From Chlorophyllum brunneum (lineage: Eukaryota; Basidiomycota; Agaricomycetes; Agaricales; Agaricaceae): a DNA stretch of 64,000 bases. Shown here piece by piece: positions 1 to 16,534 of this stretch (position 1 is its first letter; each line of letters starts with the position of its first letter). Location of the stretch: NCBI GenBank assembly GCA_963576785.1, contig OY756147.1, positions 1,612,001 through 1,676,000 on the forward strand, read 5' to 3'. The notes beneath the pieces were generated by a model. It had not been told where the DNA came from and did no database searches. It saw only the letters and a list, made by a program, of their open reading frames with translations. The position numbers and the translations under genes are program-made.

Positions 1-48
1 GATAGGGTTCATTTTAAAGTTGCCTCCGACGAAGAATTTGCGCGGCAT
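1..48 (-). CDS. tpi: Triosephosphate isomerase, N-terminal fragment (runs off the window edge)
   Basis: Sixteen codons read MPRKFFVGGNFKMNPI from an ATG at 48-46. This is the characteristic fungal start of triosephosphate isomerase, and the Asn-Phe-Lys segment includes the conserved substrate-binding Asn and catalytic Lys at the end of the first beta strand. The enzyme interconverts dihydroxyacetone phosphate and glyceraldehyde 3-phosphate in glycolysis and is cytosolic. The rest of the gene lies outside the window, so its integrity and introns cannot be judged. The gene is transcribed leftwards, so its promoter is the stretch up to the 3' end of the MFS gene at 478. The call rests on a short but highly specific peptide. 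Confidence 0.85.
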   Translation of the reverse strand, partial: MPRKFFVGGNFKMNPI

Positions 49-477
49 TGTGGACTTGGAGTGTTAGATGCGAGTAGAGTGAAGAAAAGGGCAGATCGGA
101 TACGGTCGGGTTGAGGATGCTACTCAGTGTTGCAAGGGATCTATCGAGTTCTGGATGACCTGATAAGATTAGGGAGCTTGGCTTAATTGGGATGTAATAA
201 GCGCCATTGATGAATCATATATTAATCATATCTCCAAATCAACCTGTGGTAGTATCAGATCAGCATTGGGTTCCTGATATGTACGCAAATAAACTTATGA
301 CTTGCTAATGATATCCATCTATGGGACATCCACAGGTCCATACACCGGTAAGAAGTGGACGAAAGGATTTCCAGATATTTGTCCAGATAATATGATACAT
401 TGCATAAGTACGATTCACCTCGACCACGGTATTGGTAGACCACCATAGAACGCTACAAGTTACCCATCCAAGAAGTT
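49..477. other. Intergenic: TPI promoter and MFS 3' region
   Basis: This 430 bp stretch lies upstream of the leftward TPI gene and just downstream of the MFS stop codon. It is AT-rich around 205-240. I see no convincing coding frame or repeat in it. Confidence 0.6.
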
Positions 478-3062
478 TTACGTAGGTCGTGTCAGGGGGC
501 TCCTGACGCGTATCGACTCGCCACAGTAATATATCCACACTGGGAACGGAATCCCCAACACTACTCCAAGTATTGCCAAAAGCTACCATTCAGTCACCAC
601 CACCACAAGTCAAGTGATTTTTCAATAAGAAATGAGGTGTTAGCCCCTCAAAGACACGAAAATATCTGGCACTCACTGTATTTCCATAGCCGAGCCCCAG
701 TCGTGAATACATTTGTTGACCGAACAAAGGGAAGGCGAATCCCAGCAGCGAACGGAAAACCTGCGTTTTTCCGACGGTCAGTGATTCGATAACGATCGTA
801 GGACTTAGAATTATGTCATGGTCAACGGCGTGGTAATAGAAAAAAATGTCAAAACAGGGGGGATAACGTAGTGGCGACAATGGAAAGGGGACTGTTGGAA
901 TGATGGAAGAAGGGCTTACCATTGACGCCGCAATTGCACTCGCGGCGTACGTAAATGTGTCCACGAGATAAAGTTGGATAGGGAGGCTTTCGACCCGGGA
1001 TGCGATGGTGCGAAAAATTGAATGTTTGAGAGTTAGCGGTGTGATAGAAGTAGAGAAAGATATCCAGAAAATAGGGACCTACAAGTTCGTCATCGTGCCT
1101 AGGCAGAGCGAGAAAGTGGAGGGAGATTAGGCAGTGTTCATTTGTGGTATATGCAAAACCTTTTCAACTTACCGAAACCGAAGATTCCGGACCCGATAAT
1201 TGGCATGATCCAGTGGAGTTTGGCCTGCGCAGACCATCCATACCACCTTTCGATTTGGAGAAAAGTTTCAGAGGACAAGGTGAGCCACCATCCTCTCACA
1301 CAATGTCAAGAGTGACATATTAATAACTTACAAAAGGCCAATGGGAAGGAAGAACGAGCCTAAAAACAACGCCGGCATCCGCATTTCTGGCTTACCCTTG
1401 CCACCATTCTTGGAGGCCAACTGAAAAATACATTCCAAATCAGCGAGCTGCGTTGAAGTTAGAGGTTGCTTAGACGACGTACGTATGCGTAGGTTCGGTT
1501 AGAGAACTTGGCTCCAATGACTGTTGCGATAACGAAACCAATTCCTAGGCCTAGGTATGCTAGCCCAGCAATACTAGGTTTGAACCCATATGTGTTCGCG
1601 AACAAATCTGGCGGTCATGAAGTGTGAGCGTGGGCCCGTCCCGCGAAGATCACCATCGGGGGTATAGGATGACGTACCTCCAAATGTTGTGAATAGCAGA
1701 AATGTGATACCTTTACGTGTGGGTCAACTTAACGCCTCTTCCGTCACGGGAGCCGCGGTGTTTACTCACCATACATACTGTGTGAGTTCGGACATTGAGC
1801 GTATGCTGAACTGAAAAATTGGAAAGTACTCACAAGGCCATGTAGAGACTGAGGATGAAACAGATGAAGCTCCCACAGAGTAATGTCACTGGTCTCTTTA
1901 GATTCAACCAAATCACCGATAGCAAGCTGCTTCCACTCCCAGGTATATCATGCGAAAGGGCCATGGCCCTCTCCACATCACCCATTTTCAGGGCCTTGCG
2001 GTACCGTAATACGGGGCCGTAAGTTTCCTTGAGCAATGGAATCCCAATTGCTGCCATAAGTCCACATAAACCTGTCGATTATAAAGCCGAATTTGTGCCG
2101 AAAGTGTAAGTTGAGGGTTTTTCCATCCATTTCCGAATACGACATCGGAAGACAGCAGGGGTACTTACAGGCTAGGAAGATGAAGAGGTACTTGACACCG
2201 GCGCGTTCAGTGATGATTCCACCAACGATAGGTCCCATGATTGGTCCTATGAGTGGTCCAAGGCTGTAAAGGGCCATTGCAGAGGCGCGGTCGCGTTCGG
2301 AGAAAAGATCACCAATTGACCCTGCCCCACAAGCGAAGGGTGCACCCCCGGATAGACCGCCTGGTTGTAATGTTATATCAACGATAGTGATGAGATGGTA
2401 AGGTGGGTGTACCAAGAAAACGGAATGTAATGAGAACCTCAACTCCGGGGGAGAATGCGCAACCAAGGTGGAAGAACAGACTGAGGATGTTACCAATATG
2501 AAGAACCTATCACTGTGTTATGGTGTATATTAATCAGGACATGTAGATGCATACCCAGGCACGACCATACATTTCTGACATTGGGGCAAGGATGAGAGGC
2601 TGGATATGGTCAGCTGGACTTCAGTACTGTGTATAGTGGAGTTGCTTACTCCGATTGCATTGGAAAGCAAATATATGCTCAATGTCATGGCAGAGATCGT
2701 TGAGCTGGTGATGTGGTACTTCATCGTGAGGGCTGGTAAACCAGGCGCCATCAATGTACTCGCGATAGGTGTCAAGAGTGTGTACAATGAGATCTGTTGG
2801 ATTCGCCAAGTGAGCGGCGAAGCACAGTAAAAAAAAAAAAACCTACAATTGCTGTCGCTGTCCATTTTTTTCGAGCGCTCCAGTTCCTTGCGTTGTCCGG
2901 ATCCGTTTCCCAGTCGCCCTCGTTTGTTGTCGTACGCGTTATTTCGACATGTTCTCCATCTTCTGAGGTTGCCTTCTGCGAACACGTTGAGCCACCTTCT
3001 AGACGTTTATCAACAGAAGCATTCTCCAGTAGTTCCTCGTGCGGATCGACCCTGGCAGACAT
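478..3062 (-). CDS. MFS transporter, DHA1-like (multidrug/polyamine type)
   Basis: This is a multi-exon permease of the major facilitator superfamily, probably a 12-helix plasma-membrane proton antiporter for drugs or organic cations. A hydrophilic N-terminus holds the family signature DPDNARNWS followed by KKW just before helix 1. Later exons give LTPIASTLMAPGLP (helix 1), the loop motif PMSEMYGRAW, then FLGGLSGGAPFACGAG, RDRASAMALYSLGPLIGP and GPIVGG (antiporter motif C region), and a long central loop. The last exon reads LGIPFPVWIYYCGESIR and ends in RPT at 478-480; it lies in a different frame from the longest open frame there. The start at 3062 is the first ATG of the frame. The gene is divergent from the ABC exporter at 4154 and may share its promoter. 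The substrate cannot be told from sequence. Confidence 0.85.
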
Positions 3063-4153
3063 CGTGAAGAGGGAAGATTATGTCGGCCAAGAGGAGACAC
3101 GGAAAAGTAGTTGGGAAGGAAGGGAAGGGCAAGTCAGGGCAGAAAGCGACAATAACCTTGGAAAGTTATAGCGTTCGACGTTCTGGCGCTTCGAGCAATA
3201 TAAAATGCTTTACGAGTCCGAGATCGTTTCAGGCTTTCATAATTCGGCGACCATCGTGCATGTTTACACTGTGTGGGACATTTTATCCTGAGCTCCATTC
3301 AGTGTCGACCTGTCCCTTTATGCCGTAGTGAGGCCCATCAAAATGTTTTGATCTAGTGTAGCGTTCGCCGCCTTTGCAACTTTTGCACTAACAAGGTTAG
3401 GACGCCATGGGAAGCACGGTCAATATTTAGAATATGGTGGAAGGTGCTAAGTTCTGAATTGGCATGGCGAAAGAGGGGATCTCTGGGCAGGCACAGAAGC
3501 CGTGGAGCCCTTGCCGCGAACCTGCATAGAAAAGACCTCGGTTTTTAACAGGGGCCCCTATGGGTCTGTTGAACTGTTCTGGGTATTTGTTGGGAATATG
3601 TATCTTTGGGGAACACCGGTTGGTGTAGAGAGATGGTTACACGGCGATATTGATATTGTTCGGGTTTCCTACTGGGTTTGTGGAGTGATGGGCGTTGTGG
3701 GAACTTTGGGAACCGCCCTCATCAAATCGCTAACGTTTCCGTTTGGTGACTCTGGTGAATGTGCTGCACTGTGCCTTTTTGTGTGCCTATTTCTTGTCGT
3801 TCATAATAAAACAAGTCGTTCTGGTGTGGTCCTACGCGCCGCACATGTCTTGCACTTGTGCACGAAGAACGGCTGTGATTCTCTGACTCGAAGCTTTACT
3901 TGTCCGAAAATACTCTCGGGAATCAACGCAACGCAAGGGTGCTATGTCAGCAAAGAATTGCGGGCCGCACGCATGCGTCATCCTCTGCTGTTGAGTTCGG
4001 GGTTATATTGTTGTTTAGTGAGAATGGTGCTGCGATCCTGATGAGACTTAGCTTCTTGCGACGTTTCCGACTGACTTTGCGCGCTCCTACCACCTCGACG
4101 AGCCATCGCTGGTTGCCTATATATAAGCCAAAAGCCCACGAATCGACCCAAAT
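3063..4153. promoter_or_regulatory. Shared divergent promoter region between MFS (-) and ABC (+) transporters
   Basis: This 1.09 kb gap separates the start codons of two divergently transcribed efflux-type transporters. An open frame at 3502-4041 (+) matches no family I know and is interrupted by low-quality start and splice context, so I treat the interval as regulatory. The ABC side carries a clear TATA box at 4118-4127. No repeat or second gene is evident. Confidence 0.5.
4118..4127 (+). promoter_or_regulatory. TATA box of the ABC transporter gene
   Basis: TATATATAAG lies 27 bp before the ATG at 4154. It is a strong TATA element, but so close to the start codon that the 5' leader would be very short or transcription would begin almost at the ATG. 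Confidence 0.6.
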
Positions 4154-10218
<6,065 letters not shown>

Positions 10219-10452
10219 ACTGCGTGAAGGAGTGCGAGATTTACGATTACGGTGACATATACTTTTCTGTAATGCTTTAGACACGTTTGTGCTGTGAATG
10301 TTATCGGGAGCTAGACATGGTACTATGAGAGATAGAGGTGGTGGAGATACGGTACCGACGCTGGCTGACACTCTTTCCGTTTGATCCGGATGCTCAAAAT
10401 AGACGTCATTCCCAGAAAGGCAGGCATCGAAAGTTTGTTCTTTCCCCCAACA

Positions 10453-11322
10453 ATGTTTGTCTGCGCAGGCCGGGTTGCTGCAACTCACGTCCGTGCGTTC
10501 TCAACCGAAGCAACAAAGCCTCTGTATGGAACTGTTGCCTCCCACTCGAGTTATATTTTCCTTCACGCAAATGAGCCGCCCTCGGCGTTCCCAGCCAAGG
10601 TGTCAACGGCCATCCAACGCGAACTGCATCTGCGGACGATGAAATGGGGCACTATTGTAAACTTTGCCTGGACCGGAGAGCATCCGCACCTGCCCGACGG
10701 CGCGACATCTGCCACCGTTTTCTCTACGCTGGGAGGAAGATTAGAGATTCCTCGGGTGACGCCGGAGAATATGGACGAGGTCGAGTCTAAGTTGAAAGCT
10801 CACATCCGACACGGCAACGGGAGACTTGAGACGGATGCGGAAATCCATCTGTATGTCTGTACTCATGGTGCGCGAGATTGTCGCTGTGGTGAACATGGCA
10901 GCCAGGTCGCCCGTGCTCTGAAAGAGGAGGCGGAAAGACGGAAGTTAAATCATCGGGTTAAGGTCCGTGAGGTTGGACATGTTGGTGGTCACAAGTACGT
11001 TATTATTTTCATGGTCGTTCAACTCTTTCTGAGGTTTCCGTAGGCATGCTGCCAATTTACTCGTATACCCCCAAGGTGAATGGTACGTGTCTCTTTGTCG
11101 TCATCTATGTCGTATGAATGCTCAGGCTTTCCATCCAGGCTAGGCCGTCTTAGGCCGGACGATGTTCCAGGCGTGTTTGATGCAATTCTTGCTCAACCTG
11201 CTCGACCATTTGGTCACCAAGATCCTCCAGTTCTTCCCGATCACTGGCGAGGCCGTATGGGACTCGGAAAAGACGAGCAAATATCTCTTTTCGAAAGATA
11301 CGCCAACGAGAGAAGCGTTTAG
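10453..11322 (+). CDS. Sucrase/ferredoxin-like family protein (Aim32-like, thioredoxin-like ferredoxin fold)
   Basis: Three exons encode a protein of the Suc_Fer-like family, related to yeast Aim32 and plant sucrase-annotated proteins, which carry a thioredoxin-like [2Fe-2S] domain. Visible hallmarks are YGTVASHSSYIFLH near the N-terminus, the cysteine motif CTHGARDCRCGEHG, and HVGGHKHAANLLVYPQGEW assembled across two introns (donors near 10995 and 11080). The Cys residues of the CTHG-CRC segment and the His residues of HVGGH are the likely cluster ligands. The first residues (MFVCAGRVAATHVRAFS) resemble a mitochondrial presequence, which fits a matrix location. An in-frame ATG at 10390 would add 21 residues; I prefer 10453. 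The gene converges on the glycosidase gene, with only 41 bp between the stop codons. Confidence 0.8.
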
Positions 11323-11363
11323 ACATCTTCCAGTGCCAAATAATTTAATACTATATCGTGACA

Positions 11364-13774
11364 TCATAGTGCCCTGTTGATATTCTCCAACCTGACCTCC
11401 CACCCATCTGGAAATCCTGGAGCGTCGCCTCCGCTACCATCCCACCCTGCTGCCATCATTGCGATTGCAAGGAGGAAGGAGCCTGATCCGGGGAAATATG
11501 GTGTCGGAACCCTTACACCACCAATTGGCATTCCCACATCATCGAATTGATACAGCGGGTCAAGCAACCAGTCTATGGCGCGATCTCGCTCCCCGTTGCG
11601 CGCGGCTGACATTGCAAGCATTGGATAGTCCCAGCTATGGCATGTTTCAGCCAGCCTCGATCAATCCCATGAACCTGGCACTTACCCCCAGAAATCTGTT
11701 ATGTTCCAATGCGTCCATACCTTTTCCGCCGTGGTCCTCGCCATTGCAATGTCCAAACCTTCCGTCGGCGGTAACCAACCATGCAAGCCTACCAAGGCTG
11801 GGTGATCACTTGTGAACTCGGGGTCATCCCAGAAATCCTTCTCTATTCCCTCATACACCATATATGTGCCATTGTCAACCGGTAGTTGGGCGAGGTTATC
11901 CTTCACGTCTGTCCAGGACTTGGGAACGTCTTTCCCTAGCATACCTATCCACTTCTCGGCAATGCCCAGCCCCAATTTCCAGTATGCAAGCTCGAACGCT
12001 GGATTTTGTGTGATATTTGGGCTTGTGTCTTCGCTGACGACAAACATAGGTGGCCCGAGGTCGTAGACTTTCGTGCTCTCGTTAAACCATGCAAAGGCTG
12101 CCATCCAATCGGCGGTCTCCCGGACTACATTTTCCCATTTCTCCAACGTCTCTTTTGTTGGGAAGCTGCGGTATTCGTATTCGGCAAATATGACTGGATG
12201 AGGCTGTTGCCAGATGAGGAGGTTGTTGATCTCCCCAGGCGCTGAGCGACCAGACGGGTCTGTCATTTTTGGCCAGCGTGCGCCCGAAGACCACCCCTGT
12301 TGGATTTGTGATCGTACGAGGGAGCTGGGGAGGAAGCGGTCGTAGATCGAACTGGAGCGTCGGAGGATGTCCCAATTGTTCCAGAGCGCCCAATGGGCGG
12401 AATGCCAAAAGTACATTTCTGCAAAGAGATCCATCAGACGCTCAAGTGTTTCGAGGTGTCGCACGTACCCATGTGGAATTTTCTAAATGTCAAGGCAGTT
12501 CGTCAAAGTTTTCGTGCGCAATTTGGACTACACTTACCCATACTACAATCAGTTTTTTTTTCGCGTCAGTGCACATCTTCAAATCACGTAATGGAATACA
12601 CGAACCCATCCATTATTCACCAAGCCCGACTATACCATCGCCAATTAATTCATTGCCAACGCGTTCTTGTCAGACTCACCTCTTGCGGTGGCGTATCCCC
12701 TGCTTCGTTCACCCTCATGAGGTACCTCGACAGAACAATCCTTCGCTGAAGTTCGCTTGCCCTAGGATCGGTCGAGCCAGTCAACACATCCACAAATCCG
12801 CCTTCTGACCAGTAGGCCGCCCAGACTTTGCTGGACTCTTTGAAAATATCTTTTACCCGGCGAGTCCTGCTGATATCGGACGTCCCAAATGTTACGGCGA
12901 AGGACCAGTCACGTTTGGTTGGTTTCAACTGTGGGATGACAGTATACCTATGGTTGGCGGAGTCATCTCGTCGGATGCTATGCGCATCACCAGCCACTGT
13001 TGTCACAAAAGTCGCGGAATCTAAGGTGTGGTGGATGGCAGCGCGAACTGGTGAGGATCTCTTTAGTGACGTGGAGTGATTGGCTGGAAAGTCAAAGCTT
13101 CCGACGAAAGGGGCGCTAAACTTGGCTGTTCCATCACACCAAGGAAAATCGAGGAAGATGCCAAGTTGACCCTTCGCAAGTAGCGTAGATTCTAGTTGGA
13201 TGGCAACTGTATCCGTCGAGTCTGCTGAGACGACTTTGACAGTTACGGGTACACCTCCGACTGAAAAGTTGCTGGTGATGGTACCGCTCCATAAGTCGAG
13301 GGTCTGCTCGGCGTTCTCTAGGTCGCCCTCTGTCACGTTCATAACCGACCCGCTGCTATCCCGGAATGCCAGCCCGACCCTCCCAAGGTTGACACGATTG
13401 GGATTTGAGATCAACCACTGCTCTATCGGGTTTCCACCGCCGAAATCGTACTGGACCGGCCGACCATGATTCAGCCAACTCACGCCCTTGTATGCTTCAA
13501 CATCAGCTTGGGTTATACCTGACGGTAGACTATCATTTTTCCATCCCCAAGAGGAGAGTGTATTGAAGGGGAGGAATGTTTGGAGTCCAGTGACGTCGGC
13601 TCCAAAAGCGAAGTTGCCATTGCCGACTTGGATTGGTGTTGTTGGATTGGAAGAGGTGCGGACCGGGTTGTAACATTTTACGAGGTCATGGCGTTTGATT
13701 TTGGGGCTTGGGCTGGATGTAGCGAGGGCTTGGAGAATCAGAGACAAGCGAAGAATTAGCAGAGGTAGCTTCAT
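11364..13774 (-). CDS. Secreted six-hairpin (alpha/alpha)6 glycosidase-like protein, 713 aa
   Basis: Six exons total 2142 nt (714 codons with stop): 13774-12680, 12629-12606, 12542-12538, 12482-12469, 12418-11686 and 11634-11364. Residues 1-20 form a signal peptide (MKLPLLILRLSLILQALATS). The N-terminal half is a beta-sandwich-like domain containing IQVGNGNFAFGADVTGLQ and SWGWKNDSLPSG. The C-terminal half is an alpha/alpha toroid of the six-hairpin glycosidase superfamily (the GH65/GH95-like fold), with NNGWYGKFHMEMYFWHSAHW, NITDFWGWDYPMLAMSA and DDVGMPIGGVRVPTPY. The protein is presumably an extracellular or wall-acting carbohydrase, but substrate and family number cannot be assigned; the putative acid/base is probably among the Glu/Asp of the GKFHME and DFWGWDYP motifs. 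The third exon is only 5 nt and the fourth 14 nt. It is divergent from PhzF with a 280 bp spacer. Confidence 0.8.
12538..12542 (-). other. Predicted 5-nt microexon (TATGG) in the glycosidase gene
   Basis: On the minus strand the 5 bases TATGG are preceded by the acceptor TTGTAG and followed by the donor GTAAGTG. Joining them to the 24-nt exon at 12606-12629 and the 14-nt exon at 12469-12482 gives the conserved run GWYGKFHMEM, and the whole gene then keeps one frame to its stop. Skipping the 5 bases would shift the frame. Confidence 0.7.
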
Positions 13775-14054
13775 GGCGTAGCGCCAGTCGTGGCCCTCTA
13801 GATATATCCGAAATATTTATTGGTGGGAGTTCGATAAGAAGCTCTATGCTGGCGGCCCGGTGGTGCTTCCTTCACATACCTCATGATGACGAACCATCAA
13901 TGTAAAACATCGATTGCGCCCAACGCTACGGCTAGTCAAAAGGAGCTGGACTGTTCGTCATATGATGCTTATGACTTGGTCGGCTCGCAGGGAGTCATAA
14001 AATATTCAAGTACACAGATGTTTCTTTCATTCCGGAGCTACATTACTAGTCAAG
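13775..14054. promoter_or_regulatory. Bidirectional promoter, glycosidase (-) / PhzF (+)
   Basis: A 280 bp spacer lies between the two start codons. A TATA-like CATAAAATATT lies about 50-60 bp before the PhzF ATG, and an AT-rich element with TATATCC lies close to the glycosidase start (13801-13820). Nothing else is recognised. Confidence 0.45.
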
Positions 14055-14972
14055 ATGTCTCCAGGCAAGCTCAACTTCCACATTCTCGACGTCTTTACTA
14101 CGACGAAATATCACGGAAACCCGCTCGCCATCGTTCATGTTCCAGTCACTGAATCTGCGAAACTGACACAAGAACGGAAACAGCTCATTGCTCGCGAGTT
14201 CAATCTTTCTGAAACAGTGTTTATGCACCAGAACCCTCCTGATGCCGCGCCGGATGCACCTGTCAGAATCGATATCTTCACTACAGAAGAGGAGCTCCCA
14301 TTCGCTGGCCACCCTACTGTGGGATCCGGTTGGTTCTTACTTTCTGGACCTGGCCAGGCTGGGAGGGATCGGAGAGATGTCACTTTGAAGACAAAAGCAG
14401 GTGGTATTCCTGCTGTTCTGCAGGATTCCGGGAGAGTTGGGATACGGGTTCCAACTGATTTTAAGGAACACAGTCCAATCCCCCTTTCCCGGTTCAAGTC
14501 TACTCAGGCCAATCTTCAGGGGGCGGATTATGCGAACGGCTCGGATGGCGCAGAGGTAGTTGCATCCATTGTGAAAGGGGTTAGCTATGTCCTCCTCAAA
14601 CTCAATTCCGAAGATGCGTTGAGGAGAATCCAGGGCGCCGCAGAGCGGATCGAGGTACCATGGTTGGGAGAATGGCAAGGTTTTGTTGGTCTATACGCGT
14701 TTTACGAGCGGGAGGATGGGGTTGTTAGAACGAGAATGTTCAGCGGGACTGTGGAAGATCCTGCTACTGGATCTGCAGCTTCGACCCTCGTAGGATGGCT
14801 TGGGAAATGGAAGGGTCCAGGTAAGTGGATATATGAGGTGATCCAAGGTGTTGAAATGGGAAGAAGGGGTGAGATGCAGCTGGAAGTCGATATTGGCGAA
14901 GACGGTGAGGTGAAGGGGATTGAGCTCAGTGGAAACGCTGTAGAAGTTGCTGAGGGTTCGATTGTTTTATGA
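14055..14972 (+). CDS. PhzF-like (phenazine biosynthesis-like) isomerase, 305 aa
   Basis: This intact, intronless gene encodes a complete PhzF-superfamily protein of two diaminopimelate-epimerase-like halves. Recognisable motifs are FHILDVFTTTKYHGNPLA at the N-terminus, NLSETVF with the general acid/base Glu of the family, FAGHPTVGSGWFL, and in the second half GTVEDPATGSAASTLVGWL. The length matches the usual 280-310 residues. Fungal homologues are cytosolic isomerases or epimerases of unknown substrate; phenazine synthesis itself is not implied, because no other phz gene is present. A truncated and frameshifted tandem copy follows 370 bp downstream. The lack of introns is unusual beside its intron-rich neighbours and could reflect retroposition or horizontal gain, but it is not proof. 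Confidence 0.9.
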   Translation: MSPGKLNFHILDVFTTTKYHGNPLAIVHVPVTESAKLTQERKQLIAREFNLSETVFMHQNPPDAAPDAPVRIDIFTTEEELPFAGHPTVGSGWFLLSGPGQAGRDRRDVTLKTKAGGIPAVLQDSGRVGIRVPTDFKEHSPIPLSRFKSTQANLQGADYANGSDGAEVVASIVKGVSYVLLKLNSEDALRRIQGAAERIEVPWLGEWQGFVGLYAFYEREDGVVRTRMFSGTVEDPATGSAASTLVGWLGKWKGPGKWIYEVIQGVEMGRRGEMQLEVDIGEDGEVKGIELSGNAVEVAEGSIVL

Positions 14973-15345
14973 TCGTCTATGCGTTTTCCACGAAGGTTGA
15001 GTGGATGACACTAGGCGGACAAATTTTCGAGGACCGGAAGTAGAGTTAAGATTAGCTTGAGGGGTGATAACGCAGCTAGTGGGTAAGGTGTGACGGAGCG
15101 ATTTATCTACATGATTATCTTACTCTGGTCTCGGCCACATTGGCAGTGGACATCGTGGTAGAGAGAAGTCAGTCGGTGTATGACTGGTACCCGGCCACGC
15201 TCCGCTTTTGGAGCAGAAGGACCATTGCCATCGTGTGGAGGGCGATAACCATCCGGCCTAACACCGCTGAGTCAGAGGAAATAAACACGCCGCTGTCCCG
15301 ATAGGCACGGCCGCACGCTTCATCGATCACCTTCCTGCTCGTAAC
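14973..15345. other. Intergenic between PhzF and its pseudogene copy
   Basis: This 373 bp spacer between the tandem copies presumably contains the PhzF 3' end and the decayed promoter of the second copy. I see no reading frame or repeat of note. Confidence 0.5.
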
Positions 15346-15821
15346 ATGGCCACAGGGAAACTCGTTTTTAATATCCTTGACGTCTTCACGTTCTTGGAAA
15401 TCCTCTCGCCATTGTGCACGTCCCAGCTGCACAATCCGCAGACCTATCGCAGGAGCAGAAATTCCGGATCGCGCGAGAATTCAATCTGTCCAAGACAGTG
15501 TTCCTTCATGAGAGTCCCGACCCTACCGCGCCTGATGCGTGCGTGAAAATCGATATCTTCACCCCAAGGGAGGAGTTGAGCTTTGCGGGTCACCCTACCA
15601 TTGGATCGAGTTCGTTTCTGTTGGTAGGTTTTCTGCGGCTGCAACACTCGGAGGATGGCTTGGGTGCCGGAATACGGAAGATTGAGATCGTGCAGGGCGT
15701 GGAGACGGGTAGAAAGAGTGAGAATGAGGTGCAGGTCGAAGGTGATGACAATGAAGATGTTGGGAAGGTTGGACTCGGGAGTGAAGCTATTCACGTTGCT
15801 GAGGGTTTGATTGATATTTGA
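15346..15821 (+). pseudogene. Truncated tandem copy of the PhzF-like gene
   Basis: The first 20 codons (MATGKLVFNILDVFTF) match the start of the intact neighbour. A frameshift then follows, and the match resumes in another frame with HVPAAQSADLSQEQKFRIAREF, NLSKTVFLHE and FAGHPTIGSSSFLL. About 140 codons of the middle are then missing. The nucleotides at 15630-15665 correspond to the neighbour's GSAASTLVGWLG segment in a shifted frame, and the tail EIVQGVETGRKSE to HVAEGLIDI again matches its C-terminus. The catalytic Glu of the NLSET motif is Lys here. The copy therefore has an internal deletion, at least one frameshift and a lost active-site residue, and is not expected to make an active enzyme. 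Confidence 0.85.
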
Positions 15822-16534
15822 TGGGCTTAAAGAAGCTGATAGTAATCCCAATATTTGGCCACTTTCCTTGCAAGGCCCAGCCGGCACCCTACACATGTTA
15901 CATGTTAACCCTGAGGCCTAATCCCCGGTTGGCTGGAGTTGAAGTCCATGGATATTACCAACTGTGTCCTTAACTGGTAGATGGCGTATGCTCGATCCTA
16001 CGTATGTACAGTTTGTGTTGTGAAACGATTTAATATTTTGGACACGGGTACGTGACATCAGCGGCATGAAGCCAGCGCATGCTCACCAGACTAGTTTCGG
16101 TGACCATTATCTGTCAGGTTGCGGACCCGCGGCAGTCGCCGAAGCACATGATTGACAGACGGAACGCCACAAGTGGCGGCGACTTGTTTGGGCCCCACAA
16201 GGCCAAACAGTTGACGGCTTGGGATCATCTTTTATTGTTACCAACCGGCTCTACCAGCGCACATTTGTACAGCACTGTTATGGGAGATCACCCCCGTTGA
16301 CGCGTCCACAGTCATGGACTTGTTGGACGTTTTGTGGACATGAGTGGCCCCTAGAGGTATTACGTGGGAAAGACTTGGTGCAAGCAATTGAGTTGAGCTT
16401 CCGTCATGAATCCCACGGGTTCATCATCTGATCCAGGTCCGAAGGCCCTAATTCATGATACCGCCCTCAAGTCGCCTGACTGAAAAGTTTGAAAATGGCG
16501 TAAATAGTGTGCCCCTTTGCTTGATAAAGGTATC
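15822..16534. other. Intergenic upstream of the P450 gene
   Basis: This 713 bp region has no supportable gene. The frames seen at 16079-16431 are short, overlapping and lack family motifs. No clear TATA box lies near the P450 start. Confidence 0.5.

Noticed and set aside
3502..4041. 180-codon open frame in the MFS/ABC spacer
   Set aside because: No known motif, biased composition, and it fills the shared promoter right up to the ABC TATA box. Most likely a chance frame.
12543..12605. Reading through this intron to avoid the 5-nt microexon
   Set aside because: Read-through destroys the WYGKFHM motif and introduces stop codons; the spliced model keeps one frame over all six exons.
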